Positions 59,901 to 64,000 of a stretch of 64,000 nucleotides of DNA are shown piece by piece. How positions within the stretch are numbered: the stretch's first letter is position 1; the number at the start of each line of letters is the position of its first letter. The notes below the pieces were generated by a model that ran no database searches, was not told the DNA's origin, and saw only the letters and a list, made by a program, of their open reading frames with translations. The position numbers and the translations under genes were made by a program. Source of the stretch: Symbiodinium natans (lineage: Eukaryota > Sar > Dinophyceae > Suessiales > Symbiodiniaceae); NCBI GenBank assembly GCA_905221605.1, contig CAJNDS010002807.1, forward strand, positions 18,501 through 82,500, written 5' to 3'.

Positions 59901-62739
59901 TCATAACTCCCCCCCCCCAAAGCCCCATTCTAATTATGAAGGCCCCTATATATTCCCCCCCCCCCCCTCCCACCCCCCCATTTCACAGTAGCTGGCGTCA
60001 AGATGCCATAGCGGCTTGAGTCTCCTCCTCCTCCTCCTCCTCCTCCTGCCCCAGCAAGCAACACATGCCCGAGCCCGCTACCACAAACATATCAATGATG
60101 GTAGCAACCAGCATAACATCAGTCGAAATAAGCAAAATAGTAGCTTTTCTATCATCCGTTATACTCATCACAACGCCTACCCCGCGCCCCTGAAAGACTC
60201 GATCTTCAGCAGGTGTTGTCCGGAGCGCTGCACTGGAAGAACTTGGTCGAGCACGTGAAAGCCGAGAATGTCGATGCATACTGGACGGAGGCAGTTTAGG
60301 GTTTAGGGTTTAGGGTTTTAGGGTTTAGAGTTTAGATTTTAGGGTTTAGGGTGCACCCTTTGGGGGCAACTCGCCTTTTGTGGAGCGGTTCGCGCGATTC
60401 GGAAACTGCATGCGATTCAGGAAACCAGGATCCAGGAAACTGGGCGTCTCAGGAGAGGCAAGTTCAGGGAACCAAGCGATTCAGGAAGCGCATTTGTCGC
60501 GATTCAGGAAGCTGCCAGATTCAGGGGGTCGCAGGGTTGGTGGGGGGGGGATGCTACAGTAGCGTTTCATGTCACAAGGATTAAGGGTTAAGGGTTTAGG
60601 GTTTAGAAAACTTTGAGATTCTCGGATCCGCAGTTTCCCGAATCCGCGCTTTTCCCGAATCTGCGGTTTTCAGTTTCCCGAATCTGCTTTCGGAGTTTCC
60701 GAGTGGCGTTTTTGGTTTCTCAAATCCGCCTTTTCTAGTTTCCTGAATCATGTTTTGCCCAGCTTCCGAGGTCACGTGTTTTCAGTTTCCGGATTCGCTG
60801 CTGACCAGCTTGTTGAGCCCTAAATCCTAAACCCTAAACCCTAAACCCTAAACCCTAAAACCCTAAACCCCTAAACCCCTAAACCCTAAACCCTCAACCC
60901 TGAAACCTCAGCCCTGAGCCCTTAACCCTAAGCCCCAAACCCTCAGCCCTTAGCCCTATGCCCCAAGAAGCCCTAGAGCCCTAAAGCCCTAAGCCCTAAG
61001 CCCTAAACCCTAAACCCTAAACCCTAAACCCCAAGAAGCCCTTGGAGGAAGAGGCGCGAAACTTCCTGACGACCACCGGCTTCCAGGCTCCCAGCCGCGG
61101 CGCGGCACGTTGGGAGCAGGAGCTGCACGTGGGTCCTATAGACTAGACTCATTTACACCCGCTTGTGGTTTAGAGTTTCTTGTGAGGTTTAGGGTTTAGG
61201 GTTTAGGGTTTCGGATTTAGGGCTTAGGTTTCAGGGTTTGGGGTTGAGGGCTGAGGGTTTCGGCTTTAGAGTTGAGGGTCGAGGGTTGAGGGTTGAGGGT
61301 TGAGGGTGGAGAGTGTAGGGATTAAGGGCCTGGACGCTGAAGCAGTACCCATCGCGTCCAGGATGCTGGCATCAGCGGTTCGGAGTCCGAAGGCGCGCGT
61401 CGTGTGCACAGAAATGCACATATATAATATACACATACATTCATGTATAGGTATGTACACACACAAGTACTACATGTACATCTATGTAAGTAAATAGACA
61501 TCACATGTGTCATATACACATGTCTATCGGTATACGTATCTGATATATAATATATATATATATGTATACATATACATATTTTCTATATCATATACGTATA
61601 TGTATATATATATATATAAACATAGATACACATGCAGACGTGAGTTTGTCGGGTTCAAGGTCCTCGGACCTCATTCCTTTGCAGGTGGTGATCCCGAAGA
61701 TTCATCGGGAGGCGGAGATGAGGAGGTGAGCTTAGTTTCGAGCGCATCACATTTGGAGAGGGTTGCCCTGGCATCACTTCCTTTAGGAAAGGGACCCTGA
61801 CGACGAGCCCGATGCCTTCGAAGGCCGGGTTGGGTATCATTTAGCTGTTCGTCATATTCAGCAGAAGAAGCTTCCCTCATGTTTAGTAGCTCTGATCTGT
61901 CAGATCCGGTGCCCTCGGCCAGCGATGCCGAGAGCGCGGACGCACCGGCTGCTCCACCAGCGGAGGCCAAGAGGCAGAGGCGCGCTGTGCATTTGGCAGC
62001 TTGGGTTTGACCCTCAACCCTAAACCCGAAACCCTAAATTTAAGAGCCTCCGGCTCAAGCCGCCGACCCCGCCAGAGCATAGTTGAAAGGTCTAAACCCG
62101 CTCGTCGGCTCAAAGGATGCTTTCCTCATCGCATGGTTCGAAGAGCATCGCAGCCTGCTCGGCAGAATCCCAAAAAGTTGTGAAACGCTCACGCCTCTGT
62201 GAAACGTGGGGGGGGGTAGGGGGTAGCACCAGGACCCAAACAGTTTAGGAGCTGAAGCAGCTTGGGGCAATTTGTTGAACAAAGGCCAGACCCAGCACCC
62301 GTGTTTGGGTGGGGGGGGGTTGCAGGTATGGGTGGCCCTCTTTGATGCCTGATTACGAATTGAGGGGGGGTGGGGGGGGTAGGGGGGCGCGGTGCCGGGG
62401 GGGGTGGGGGGGGGTCCCTATATGCCCTGTGCGAAACCGCCTATGGTCCATGAGTTTACGCGGTGTGGGTGGCCTGGCCCTCCACGGAAAAGCTGCCGGG
62501 GTACCCCCCCTCCCCCCCCCCCCCTCCCCCCCCCGCCTCCAGAAACCTATCCAACACGCCGCCAGGGTCGGCGGACCCTAAACCCTAAAACCCTACACCC
62601 TACACCCTAGACCCTAGACCCTAAACTCGAAAGCCTAAACCCTAAACCTGCAGCTCAGCTGGCCAAAGAACTCCAGTCCAGGCGCAAAGGAAAGAAGAAG
62701 AAAAAGAGCGGCAAGAAGGTGCTCGGCCTACGGAGTTGA
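49143..62739 (+). CDS. UPF1/Sen1-like superfamily 1 RNA/DNA helicase gene (about 27 exons identified)
   Basis: The exons listed individually below, read in order, give a full SF1B helicase core of the UPF1/SMUBP2/Sen1 family: Q motif LNTFQQKGLDLAL, motif I GPPGTGKST, motif Ia LLVCCPSNK, IVRVYARS, a coiled region ending LLKQANVIFTTC, motif II DEAAQ, motif III GDHLQLGP, motif IV QYRMHPS, ITPYR, motif V QGEEREYVALSLVRS and motif VI RRLANVALTRA, then an acidic linker and a Lys-rich tail. These proteins are ATP-driven 5'-3' translocases on RNA or DNA (mRNA decay, termination, repair). Most junctions were chosen to keep phase and use GC-AG or GT-AG; the chain fits family alignments residue by residue at ten or more joins. 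Gaps remain after DEAAQ and before QGEER. The N-terminal start is not identified; islands from 41-49 kb may belong. The name UPF1-like rests on motif spelling, not a search. Confidence 0.85.
49411..49470 (+). CDS. Helicase exon, pre-core region
   Basis: Acceptor GGGAGGCCAG; AGWQDDEDGGTDMGLLSATE, exactly 20 codons; GT donor GAG|GTGCCG. Phase 0 on both sides. Confidence 0.65.
49636..49717 (+). CDS. Helicase exon with Q motif
   Basis: Acceptor CAACACTCCCGCAG; PPRGSAEGLAPLNTFQQKGL then DLALKES. LNxxQxxxLxLAL is the adenine-binding Q motif that precedes Walker A in UPF1-type helicases. Probable GA donor (TCAA|GATTCC) gives the phase needed for the next exon. Confidence 0.72.
49720..50555. other. 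Helicase intron with a TTATTC repeat
   Basis: Contains G-runs, a (TTCTTA)n/(TTATTC)n block at 50425-50545 and two imperfect GATTATGGTTATGATGATGACGA copies at 50220-50300; no exon recognised. Confidence 0.5.
50560..50666 (+). CDS. Helicase exon with Walker A (motif I)
   Basis: Acceptor AAGCGCAAG; TVSVRGPPGTGKSTTAAYLI then CHLLNRLSRQRKDSE, then TGA. GPPGTGKST is the P-loop that binds ATP phosphates; the GPPGTGK spelling is typical of SF1 helicases. The exact donor (GTGAGC or a GA site) is unresolved. Confidence 0.88.
50856..50921 (+). CDS. Helicase exon with motif Ia
   Basis: Acceptor TTGGCAAG; SPPETQERPTAPSLLVCCPS then NK; GT donor AAG|GTGGCT. LLVCCPSNK matches the UPF1 motif Ia pattern (vLvcApSN). 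Phase 0 to the next exon. Confidence 0.82.
51270..51410 (+). repeat. (CTCTTT)/(CT)n tract in a helicase intron
   Basis: Pyrimidine tract resembling that at 1128-1670; here it lies upstream of an exon acceptor. Confidence 0.85.
51439..51494 (+). CDS. Helicase exon after motif Ia
   Basis: Acceptor CATAAAGACAG; ACDRLLHLLLRTNIAATV; GC donor GTCCG|GCGACC, phase 2. Joined to 52203 it gives ATVRIVRVYARS, matching the strand after motif Ia in UPF1. Confidence 0.8.
51597..51704. mobile_element. MITE family 1 copy B, inside a helicase intron
   Basis: Ends TTGGAGGTTCATGGGTAGCT.. / ..ACTGCCCATGAACCTCCAA, inner AAGTAGGGTTACAAGTACCC pairing with the AACCCCACTTAT side. 108 bp, sits between a TTTAGGG and a CCCTAAA array within the intron 51495-52202. 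Confidence 0.8.
51942..52195 (-). repeat. CCCTAAA array (about 34 units)
   Basis: Near-perfect heptamers up to 8 bp before the acceptor of the next helicase exon. Confidence 0.95.
52203..52288 (+). CDS. Helicase exon IVRVYARS
   Basis: Acceptor ACTCCGAG; IVRVYARSIERSYWAEPHAQ then PLGLGKQL; GT donor (G|GTTAGG) or GC after AAA. Corresponds to the VVRLCAKS segment of UPF1. Confidence 0.8.
52569..53792 (+). CDS. RCC1-like repeat protein, unspliced ORF nested in a helicase intron
   Basis: 407 codons if read from GTG at 52569 (first ATG at 52587), stop TAA. The first 110 residues are basic and Ser/Arg-rich with no domain seen. Residues about 115-400 hold seven tandem repeats of 38-39 residues with consensus QCDVPADLGPVLAVSAGDSH then TCAVRSDGQLVCFGNN, the RCC1/beta-propeller blade type (hTCAlr.dG.v.cWG). 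Seven blades would close one propeller. The repeats are about 116 bp at DNA level and very alike, so recently expanded. RCC1-type propellers mediate protein-protein contacts or guanine exchange; the function here is unknown. It lies on the same strand between helicase exons at 52288 and 54234, with CCCTAAA repeats starting 11 bp after its stop. It may be a retroposed intronless gene. Confidence 0.82.
   Translation: MPSIPTMWRGAHTPIHKLLLQGRAPEKVYCLSFAMLTCGMRLPLPVSSGSGHIPVSSRSRVRLPQPQRASRLSSRHRRTWSSICSLNFIKRVEIFIKRIASCGIKAGSRLASFAQGRRGQCDAPAGLGPVLAITAGYRFICAMRSDCQLVCRGINRFGQCDVPADLGPVLTVSAGDSHTCAVRPDGQLVCFGNNQHKQCDVPADLGPVLAVSAGDWHTCAVRSDGQLVCFGSNRFGCDVPVDLGPVLAVSAGASHTCAVRSDGQLVCFGSCSDHKCDVPADLGPLQAISVGGYHTCAVRSDGQLVCFGNNTFRQCVVPADLGPVLAVSAGMNHTCAVRSDGQLVCFGDNQHKQYEVPTDLGPVLAVSAGDANTCAVRSDGQLVCFGSNDYGQCDVDGHAKRALLRAY
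53803..54104 (-). repeat. CCCTAAA array containing a homogenised CCCTCAA block
   Basis: 53803-53858 is CCCTAAA; 53859-53985 switches to about 18 consecutive CCCTCAA units; then CCCTAAA/CCCGAAA resumes. The clean block of a variant implies local tandem amplification rather than telomerase templating. Confidence 0.92.
54234..54294 (+). CDS. Helicase exon, spacer before 1B/1C insert
   Basis: Acceptor CCTGTGAG; FRRDYQIDPELCPYALLLAF; GT donor TTC|GTGGGTTTAGGG, adjacent to the array. Family context (IDPxL..YAL) fits the segment after VRVYARS. Confidence 0.65.
54382..54477 (+). CDS. Helicase exon, helical spacer
   Basis: RDAVRHEQVMREDADLYQLF then QAFFPAFD, ending phase 1 at a GTTTAGGG donor. The frame is open upstream to 54365 and the true acceptor (GATGCAG or GTCAG) is unclear. 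Confidence 0.6.
54485..54617 (+). CDS. Possible exon, uncertain
   Basis: Frame MTTSPVQDIASQLKNAGARS then SMQGVLGN precedes a GTAGAT site. It resembles a motif Ia-like segment, but motif Ia is already present at 50856, so this may be a shadow frame or a paralogous remnant. Confidence 0.3.
54625..54676 (+). CDS. Helicase exon, coiled region
   Basis: Acceptor GCAACCGGTAG; IRLVRRKAELEDSLRPQ; GC donor CAGC|GCCAGA, phase 1. With the next two exons it forms the helical insert found before motif II in UPF1. Confidence 0.65.
54802..54851 (+). CDS. Helicase exon, coiled region
   Basis: Acceptor CTCTGCAAAG; KDMIAERLKLHDALKQ; GC donor CAG|GCGCTC, phase 0. Confidence 0.72.
55068..55112 (+). CDS. Helicase exon, coiled region (45 bp)
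   Basis: Acceptor TTTCCTCTCATCCTCGCAG; ARQQKDKLSKQLLKQ, 15 codons; GC donor CAG|GCGCAG. The next exon begins GCCAAT, so both sides of the intron share CAGGC/GAGGC. Confidence 0.78.
55128..55332 (+). repeat. TTTAGGG array with an internal 70-80 bp duplication
   Basis: The block tttaggttttagggtttagggtt..aggga-tgtttaggg occurs twice in tandem (about 55140-55185 and about 55245-55280), showing segmental duplication within the array. Confidence 0.9.
55383..55472 (+). CDS. Helicase exon, strand before motif II
   Basis: Acceptor CACCTGCGGAG; ANVIFTTCDCASNDKLFEKM then TYPAVARSSS; GT donor AGC|GTGGCT. ANVIFTTC matches the ADVICCTC strand of UPF1. Confidence 0.8.
55484..55541. mobile_element. MITE family 1 half copy
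   Basis: TGGAGGTTCATGAGTAGTTC..TAAGCAGGGTTATAAGTATGGC matches the left arm of the family, starting 12 bp after the exon end; its GTTCATG could itself act as an alternative GT donor. Confidence 0.65.
55679..55710 (+). CDS. Helicase exon with motif II (DEAA box)
   Basis: Acceptor AACCATTCCAGCGCAG; VIDEAAQAVE. DEAAQ coordinates Mg-ATP (Walker B) and is diagnostic of this SF1 group. Donor is GC (GAGCA|GCGCGA) or GC after DEAAQ. About 10-15 residues expected before GDHxQL have not been located. Confidence 0.82.
56097..56247 (-). repeat. CCCTAAA array (about 21 units)
   Basis: Perfect heptamers, ending directly at the acceptor AAAG of the next exon, so the array supplies the 3' splice site. Confidence 0.96.
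56250..56360 (+). CDS. Helicase exon with motif III
   Basis: EHLALFGDHLQLGPVLTETT then LFPAFRRMFTSTLGMSR. GDHLQLGP is motif III, which couples ATP hydrolysis to translocation. The 3' end is uncertain. Confidence 0.8.
56461..56700. repeat. (GAT/GGT/GAC)n trinucleotide repeat in a helicase intron
   Basis: Purine-rich triplets; His-rich and Val/Asp-rich ORFs are by-products. Confidence 0.8.
56756..56852 (+). CDS. Helicase exon after motif III
   Basis: Acceptor CGTGGCGTCTGCAG; MACPGSLFERVVSKRQDRTS then SSGIPHVTLK. SLFERVV..GIPHVTL fits the helix before motif IV. GC donor AAAAG|GCGAGG, phase 2. Confidence 0.82.
56987..57066 (+). CDS. Helicase exon with motif IV
   Basis: Acceptor GTCGTGGAG; with the two carried bases it reads RQYRMHPSISFFASEEFYDN then ELLAVD. 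QYRMHP is the motif IV signature. The intron 56853-56986 is only 134 bp, GC-AG, and lacks a clean telomere array. The donor is uncertain (GTCGAG likely). Confidence 0.85.
57224..57292 (+). CDS. Helicase exon, domain 2A strand
   Basis: Acceptor GTCAACGCTTCAG; TGRDGYTLPSSSDSRLVVVD then VT; GC donor ACAG|GCCCGT, phase 1. Confidence 0.7.
57628..57707 (+). CDS. Helicase exon NPAE
   Basis: Acceptor TAATGTGAG; PHGRRTVAPEGDAVLDYEHS then LCNPAE; GT donor GAG|GTCCGC, phase 0. The NPAEA..V segment is conserved before motif V in this family. Confidence 0.78.
57871..57954 (+). CDS. Helicase exon ITPYR
   Basis: Acceptor CCTCGGCCAG; AAVVVDYVRWLLSLGVEPAS then IAVITPYR; GC donor AGG|GCAACC. IAVITPYR corresponds to IGIITPY of UPF1. 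Confidence 0.85.
58111..58160 (+). CDS. Possible helicase exon
   Basis: Acceptor CTTCTCACAG; frame KSLGKAQAALRLVSN would suit the helix after ITPYR, but it does not match the phase of the preceding GC donor. Confidence 0.3.
58414..58525. mobile_element. MITE family 1 copy C
   Basis: Ends TTGGAGGGTCATCTGTAGTT.. / ..TAGCTACCCATGAAACTCCAA, inner AAGTGGGGTTATAAGTACCC and ACCCTACTTATAG. Within the large helicase intron between ITPYR and QGEER. Confidence 0.75.
58821..58838 (+). CDS. Helicase micro-exon with motif V start (18 bp)
   Basis: Acceptor GGCACCTTCTGCAG, six codons GEEREY, GC donor TAT|GCGTCC. Joined to 58978 it gives GEEREYVALSLVRS, the expected motif V. The residues before it (VDxFQ) must be in an exon I did not find between 57955 and 58820. 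Confidence 0.65.
58978..59010 (+). CDS. Helicase exon, rest of motif V
   Basis: Acceptor AAGCATCTGAG; VALSLVRSFAE; GC donor GAG|GCGGAC, or the exon continues (ADTEAGKECSCFEPPMMSE) towards 59070. Confidence 0.75.
59223..59290 (+). CDS. Helicase exon before motif VI
   Basis: Acceptor CCATGGTGAG; VFDPVPAALRRAGGHQLGFL then KD; GT donor GACAG|GTGCCC, phase 2. HQLGFLKD matches HQGIGFLND of UPF1. Confidence 0.8.
59711..59774 (+). CDS. Helicase exon with motif VI
   Basis: Acceptor GAGAGCCAAG; completes RRLANVALTRAQLGLLVVGN then MQ; GC donor CAG|GCCTCA. RRLxVALTRA is motif VI with its arginine finger. Confidence 0.87.
59775..60212. other. Helicase intron with C- and TCC-runs
   Basis: Long C runs (59905-59985) and (CTC)n at 60018-60048; no exon seen. 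Confidence 0.6.
60213..60290 (+). CDS. Helicase exon, end of domain 2A
   Basis: Acceptor GATCTTCAGCAG; VLSGALHWKNLVEHVKAENV then DAYWTE; GC donor GAG|GCAGTT, TTTAGGG array 6 bp later. Corresponds to the ..LW..LL.YYKEQ.. end of the UPF1 core. Confidence 0.8.
60385..60800. repeat. GATTCAGGAAACT / AGTTTCCCGAATC minisatellite pair
   Basis: 60385-60530 carries about 8 units on one strand and 60610-60800 about 10 units in inverted orientation, with a short TTTAGGG array between. Same unit as 23156-23370. Confidence 0.8.
61036..61128 (+). CDS. Helicase C-terminal exon
   Basis: Acceptor AACCCCAAG; KPLEEEARNFLTTTGFQAPS then RGAARWEQELH; GT donor CAC|GTGGGT (an alternative GT at GCAC|GTTGGG). Confidence 0.68.
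61420..61625. repeat. (TATA/CATA)n microsatellite in a helicase intron
   Basis: Self-complementary AT-rich dinucleotide/tetranucleotide tract. Confidence 0.85.
61685..61725 (+). CDS. Helicase C-terminal exon
   Basis: Canonical acceptor CTCATTCCTTTGCAG and donor GAG|GTGAGC. Either VVIPKIHREAEMR or, one frame over, an acidic GDPEDSSGGGDEE that suits the next exons. Confidence 0.6.
61787..61823 (+). CDS. Helicase C-terminal exon, acidic
   Basis: Acceptor CATCACTTCCTTTAG; ERDPDDEPDAFE; GC donor GAAG|GCCGGG, phase 1. Confidence 0.6.
61862..61985 (+). CDS. Helicase C-terminal exon, acidic/Ala-Pro
   Basis: Acceptor CGTCATATTCAG; EEASLMFSSSDLSDPVPSAS, DAESADAPAAPPAEAKRQRR. A low-complexity disordered linker. 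Possible GC donor CGC|GCTGTG. Confidence 0.6.
62200..62545. repeat. G-run and C-run block
   Basis: Multiple G8-G10 runs at 62205-62415 and C8-C12 runs at 62505-62535; the first could form G-quadruplexes and the two sides can pair. Confidence 0.8.
62659..62739 (+). CDS. Helicase last exon, Lys-rich tail and stop
   Basis: Acceptor CTGCAGCTCAG; LAKELQSRRKGKKKKKSGKK then VLGLRS and TGA (62737-62739). The polybasic tail may be a nuclear localisation or RNA-contact signal. A CCCTAAA block lies immediately upstream (62578-62650). Confidence 0.72.
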   Translation: MAKELQSRRKGKKKKKSGKKVLGLRS

Positions 62740-63104
62740 GCGAATGCTCGCCTGACACTGCTTGATCGGCATTGTAACATCTGCAACGGTGTAGAGGGTA
62801 TCGGTCAAGGCTTCCAGAGTTCTTGGTGGGAACAGCGAAGCCCATGTTGCCAGTGTGCGGAAAGCATTCCGAAGGCACCTCCGGGGCAAAGCGAGCAACA
62901 GGATCAAGTGCTGGAGGCCCCGGCCTGGGTCGAGTGCATCGATAGCCCGATGGTCTGGCTTAGGGACTTTGAGGGGGTTATATAGGGTTTTATATTTTCT
63001 TGTACCCCAAAAAAACCCAAAAAACAGTAATAAAAACCCTGCTTCATATAGGTTTTAGGGATGTCTAGGGTAGCAAAAGGGTTTTGGGGGGCGAGGCTTT
63101 CGAG

Positions 63105-63240
63105 ATTGGAGCTGGCGCCAGGAGGCCGTGGCCGCAGCCGCCTCGTCCTCGCAGTCGGCGCAAACCGCAGCGGCTGCTGTTTCGGATGGTGCTTTGGCCG
63201 TGGAGTGCGTGGTCCGGACCTGCCGGAGGAGGCCCAAAGA
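63105..63240 (+). CDS. Exon of the next gene, Ala-rich
   Basis: Acceptor CTTTCGAG; WSWRQEAVAAAASSSQSAQT, AAAAVSDGALAVECVVRTCR, RRPKE; GTTTAGGG donor. About 365 bp beyond the helicase stop on the same strand, as in unidirectional dinoflagellate gene rows. Family unknown. Confidence 0.6.
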
Positions 63241-63394
63241 GTTTAGGGTGAGAGGGCCTGGCAATGCCTGAAGAGATTCGTTGACCGTGTCGAGAGAGCT
63301 GGTTCTTTTGTCATCCGGAGCGCGCCAGGCCACACAAGCCATCGCCATTTGCCTCGCAGCATGGCCTGTGAGCCTTGGCTGAGCCAGGTCTTGT

Positions 63395-63445
63395 AGGGTT
63401 TAGGGTTTTGGGGTTTTCGGGTTTAGGGTTTAGGGTTTAGGGATA
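63395..63445 (+). repeat. TTTAGGG array (last in window)
   Basis: Imperfect, with TTTTGGGG variants. Confidence 0.9.
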
Positions 63446-63669
63446 TTAAGGAATGAGGGAATGAGGTGTCAGCAAAGAGGCTCTACGGCCCCGGAATTTG
63501 TGTTTTCACTGAGGTGCCGAACATTGGACTGAGCTGTTGAAGGAGAGAGACATCTTGCAGCGAGAGTTCAACGGAGGTTGGACAATGCAAGCAGCTGCAA
63601 GGGGCATTCTCTCAGCATCGAGGGACTTCGCATCTGCAGCTGTTTAGTGCATGATTCCTGCCAGGCACT

Positions 63670-63957
63670 TTGTTGGACAGGTTTCTCACGCCGGCGTACT
63701 GGACTCCGAATCCACCTCCTGTCATGTTGAAGGAGAAGCAGCACAGCAGGCTCGTTGCTGATGGCAGTGCCATGGGGGTTGTGCGGGGGATGGGACTTGC
63801 GCTGTCAAGGCCGTTCTTTGCACTGCTGGTGCGATTCCTCGATGACAAGACCCGCCCCCTCCACGACCACTTTGCAACGACTTTTCTCCTCCTCAGCGGT
63901 TTGGCTTTTCAACAGGGTACCACTGCTGCTGAGCTCCCAGCCAGGCGCAGAAAGTAG
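63670..63957 (+). CDS. Exon-like ORF, unknown
   Basis: MLDRFLTPAYWTPNPPPVML, KEKQHSRLVADGSAMGVVRG, MGLALSRPFFALLVRFLDDK, TRPLHDHFATTFLLLSGLAF, to TAG. Hydrophobic second half. Probably part of the gene begun at 63105; boundaries unknown. Confidence 0.5.
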   Translation: MLDRFLTPAYWTPNPPPVMLKEKQHSRLVADGSAMGVVRGMGLALSRPFFALLVRFLDDKTRPLHDHFATTFLLLSGLAFQQGTTAAELPARRRK

Positions 63958-64000
63958 GAAGATCTGACCTGGGCTGCTGTTCAGGAGGTTACAAAACAAG

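Noticed and set aside
14049-63450. A chromosome end or subtelomere
   Set aside because: Arrays are short, in both orientations, and interleaved with in-phase coding islands; a telomere would be one long array in one orientation at a contig end.
14049-63450. CRISPR-like array of regular short repeats and spacers
   Set aside because: The unit is a 7-mer tandem repeat with no regular spacer length and no cas-like genes; the context is eukaryotic.
1-64000. Dinoflagellate spliced-leader gene or relict leader
   Set aside because: I looked for the CCATTTTGGCTCAAG core near gene starts and did not see it; not seeing it by eye is weak evidence.

Overview
This window looks like nuclear DNA of a dinoflagellate, probably of the Symbiodiniaceae/Suessiales type. 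The evidence is: a TTTAGGG/CCCTAAA repeat scattered in dozens of short arrays in both orientations; genes cut into very small exons; frequent GC-AG as well as GT-AG intron ends; and a large gene with a domain mix common in that group. Assignment below 'dinoflagellate' is inference. No rRNA, CRISPR array, phage or bacterial operon is visible.

Layout. 0.9-2.0 kb: a tRNA-Asn gene, a decayed copy of it and a tRNA-Leu-like gene, interleaved with long pyrimidine tracts. 2.5-13.8 kb: one plus-strand gene of two large exons (2514-4065 and 11659-13815) split by a 7.6 kb intron. It encodes a secreted/membrane protein with an extracellular solute-binding domain, a cysteine-rich GCC2/GCC3-like segment, transmembrane helices and a C-terminal SHxW/NQW domain. 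The AT-rich intron holds minus-strand exon-like pieces (including two halves of RING fingers in the wrong order), a GTGTAAGG minisatellite and a 1.6 kb palindromic GAATTC array.

14-63 kb: a mosaic of short, GC-rich, protein-coding islands (18-300 bp) on the plus strand, separated by introns whose ends usually carry telomere-like arrays: TTTAGGG just after an exon, CCCTAAA just before the next. The islands read through with matching splice phase in several runs: a signal-anchor gene (19.35-22.25 kb), a coiled-coil gene (32.97-33.89 kb) and, best of all, a complete UPF1/Sen1-like superfamily 1 helicase core. The helicase runs from about 49.1 kb to a stop at 62739 and contains, in order, the Q motif, Walker A, motif Ia, DEAA box, GDHxQL, QYRMHP, ITPYR, QGEER and ALTRA. 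A separate unspliced ORF of seven RCC1-like repeats (52.57-53.79 kb) sits inside one helicase intron.

The observation most worth following is that telomere-like arrays appear to behave as intron-making insertions. At 38.4-38.9 kb two adjacent array-bearing introns (252 and 165 bp) are flanked by direct repeats of up to 12 bp and of 17 bp. Removing each as a GC-AG intron restores one uninterrupted reading frame. Short inverted-repeat (MITE-like) families lie inside or at the edges of other introns. All exon boundaries were inferred by eye from reading frames, splice motifs and family knowledge, without transcript data.
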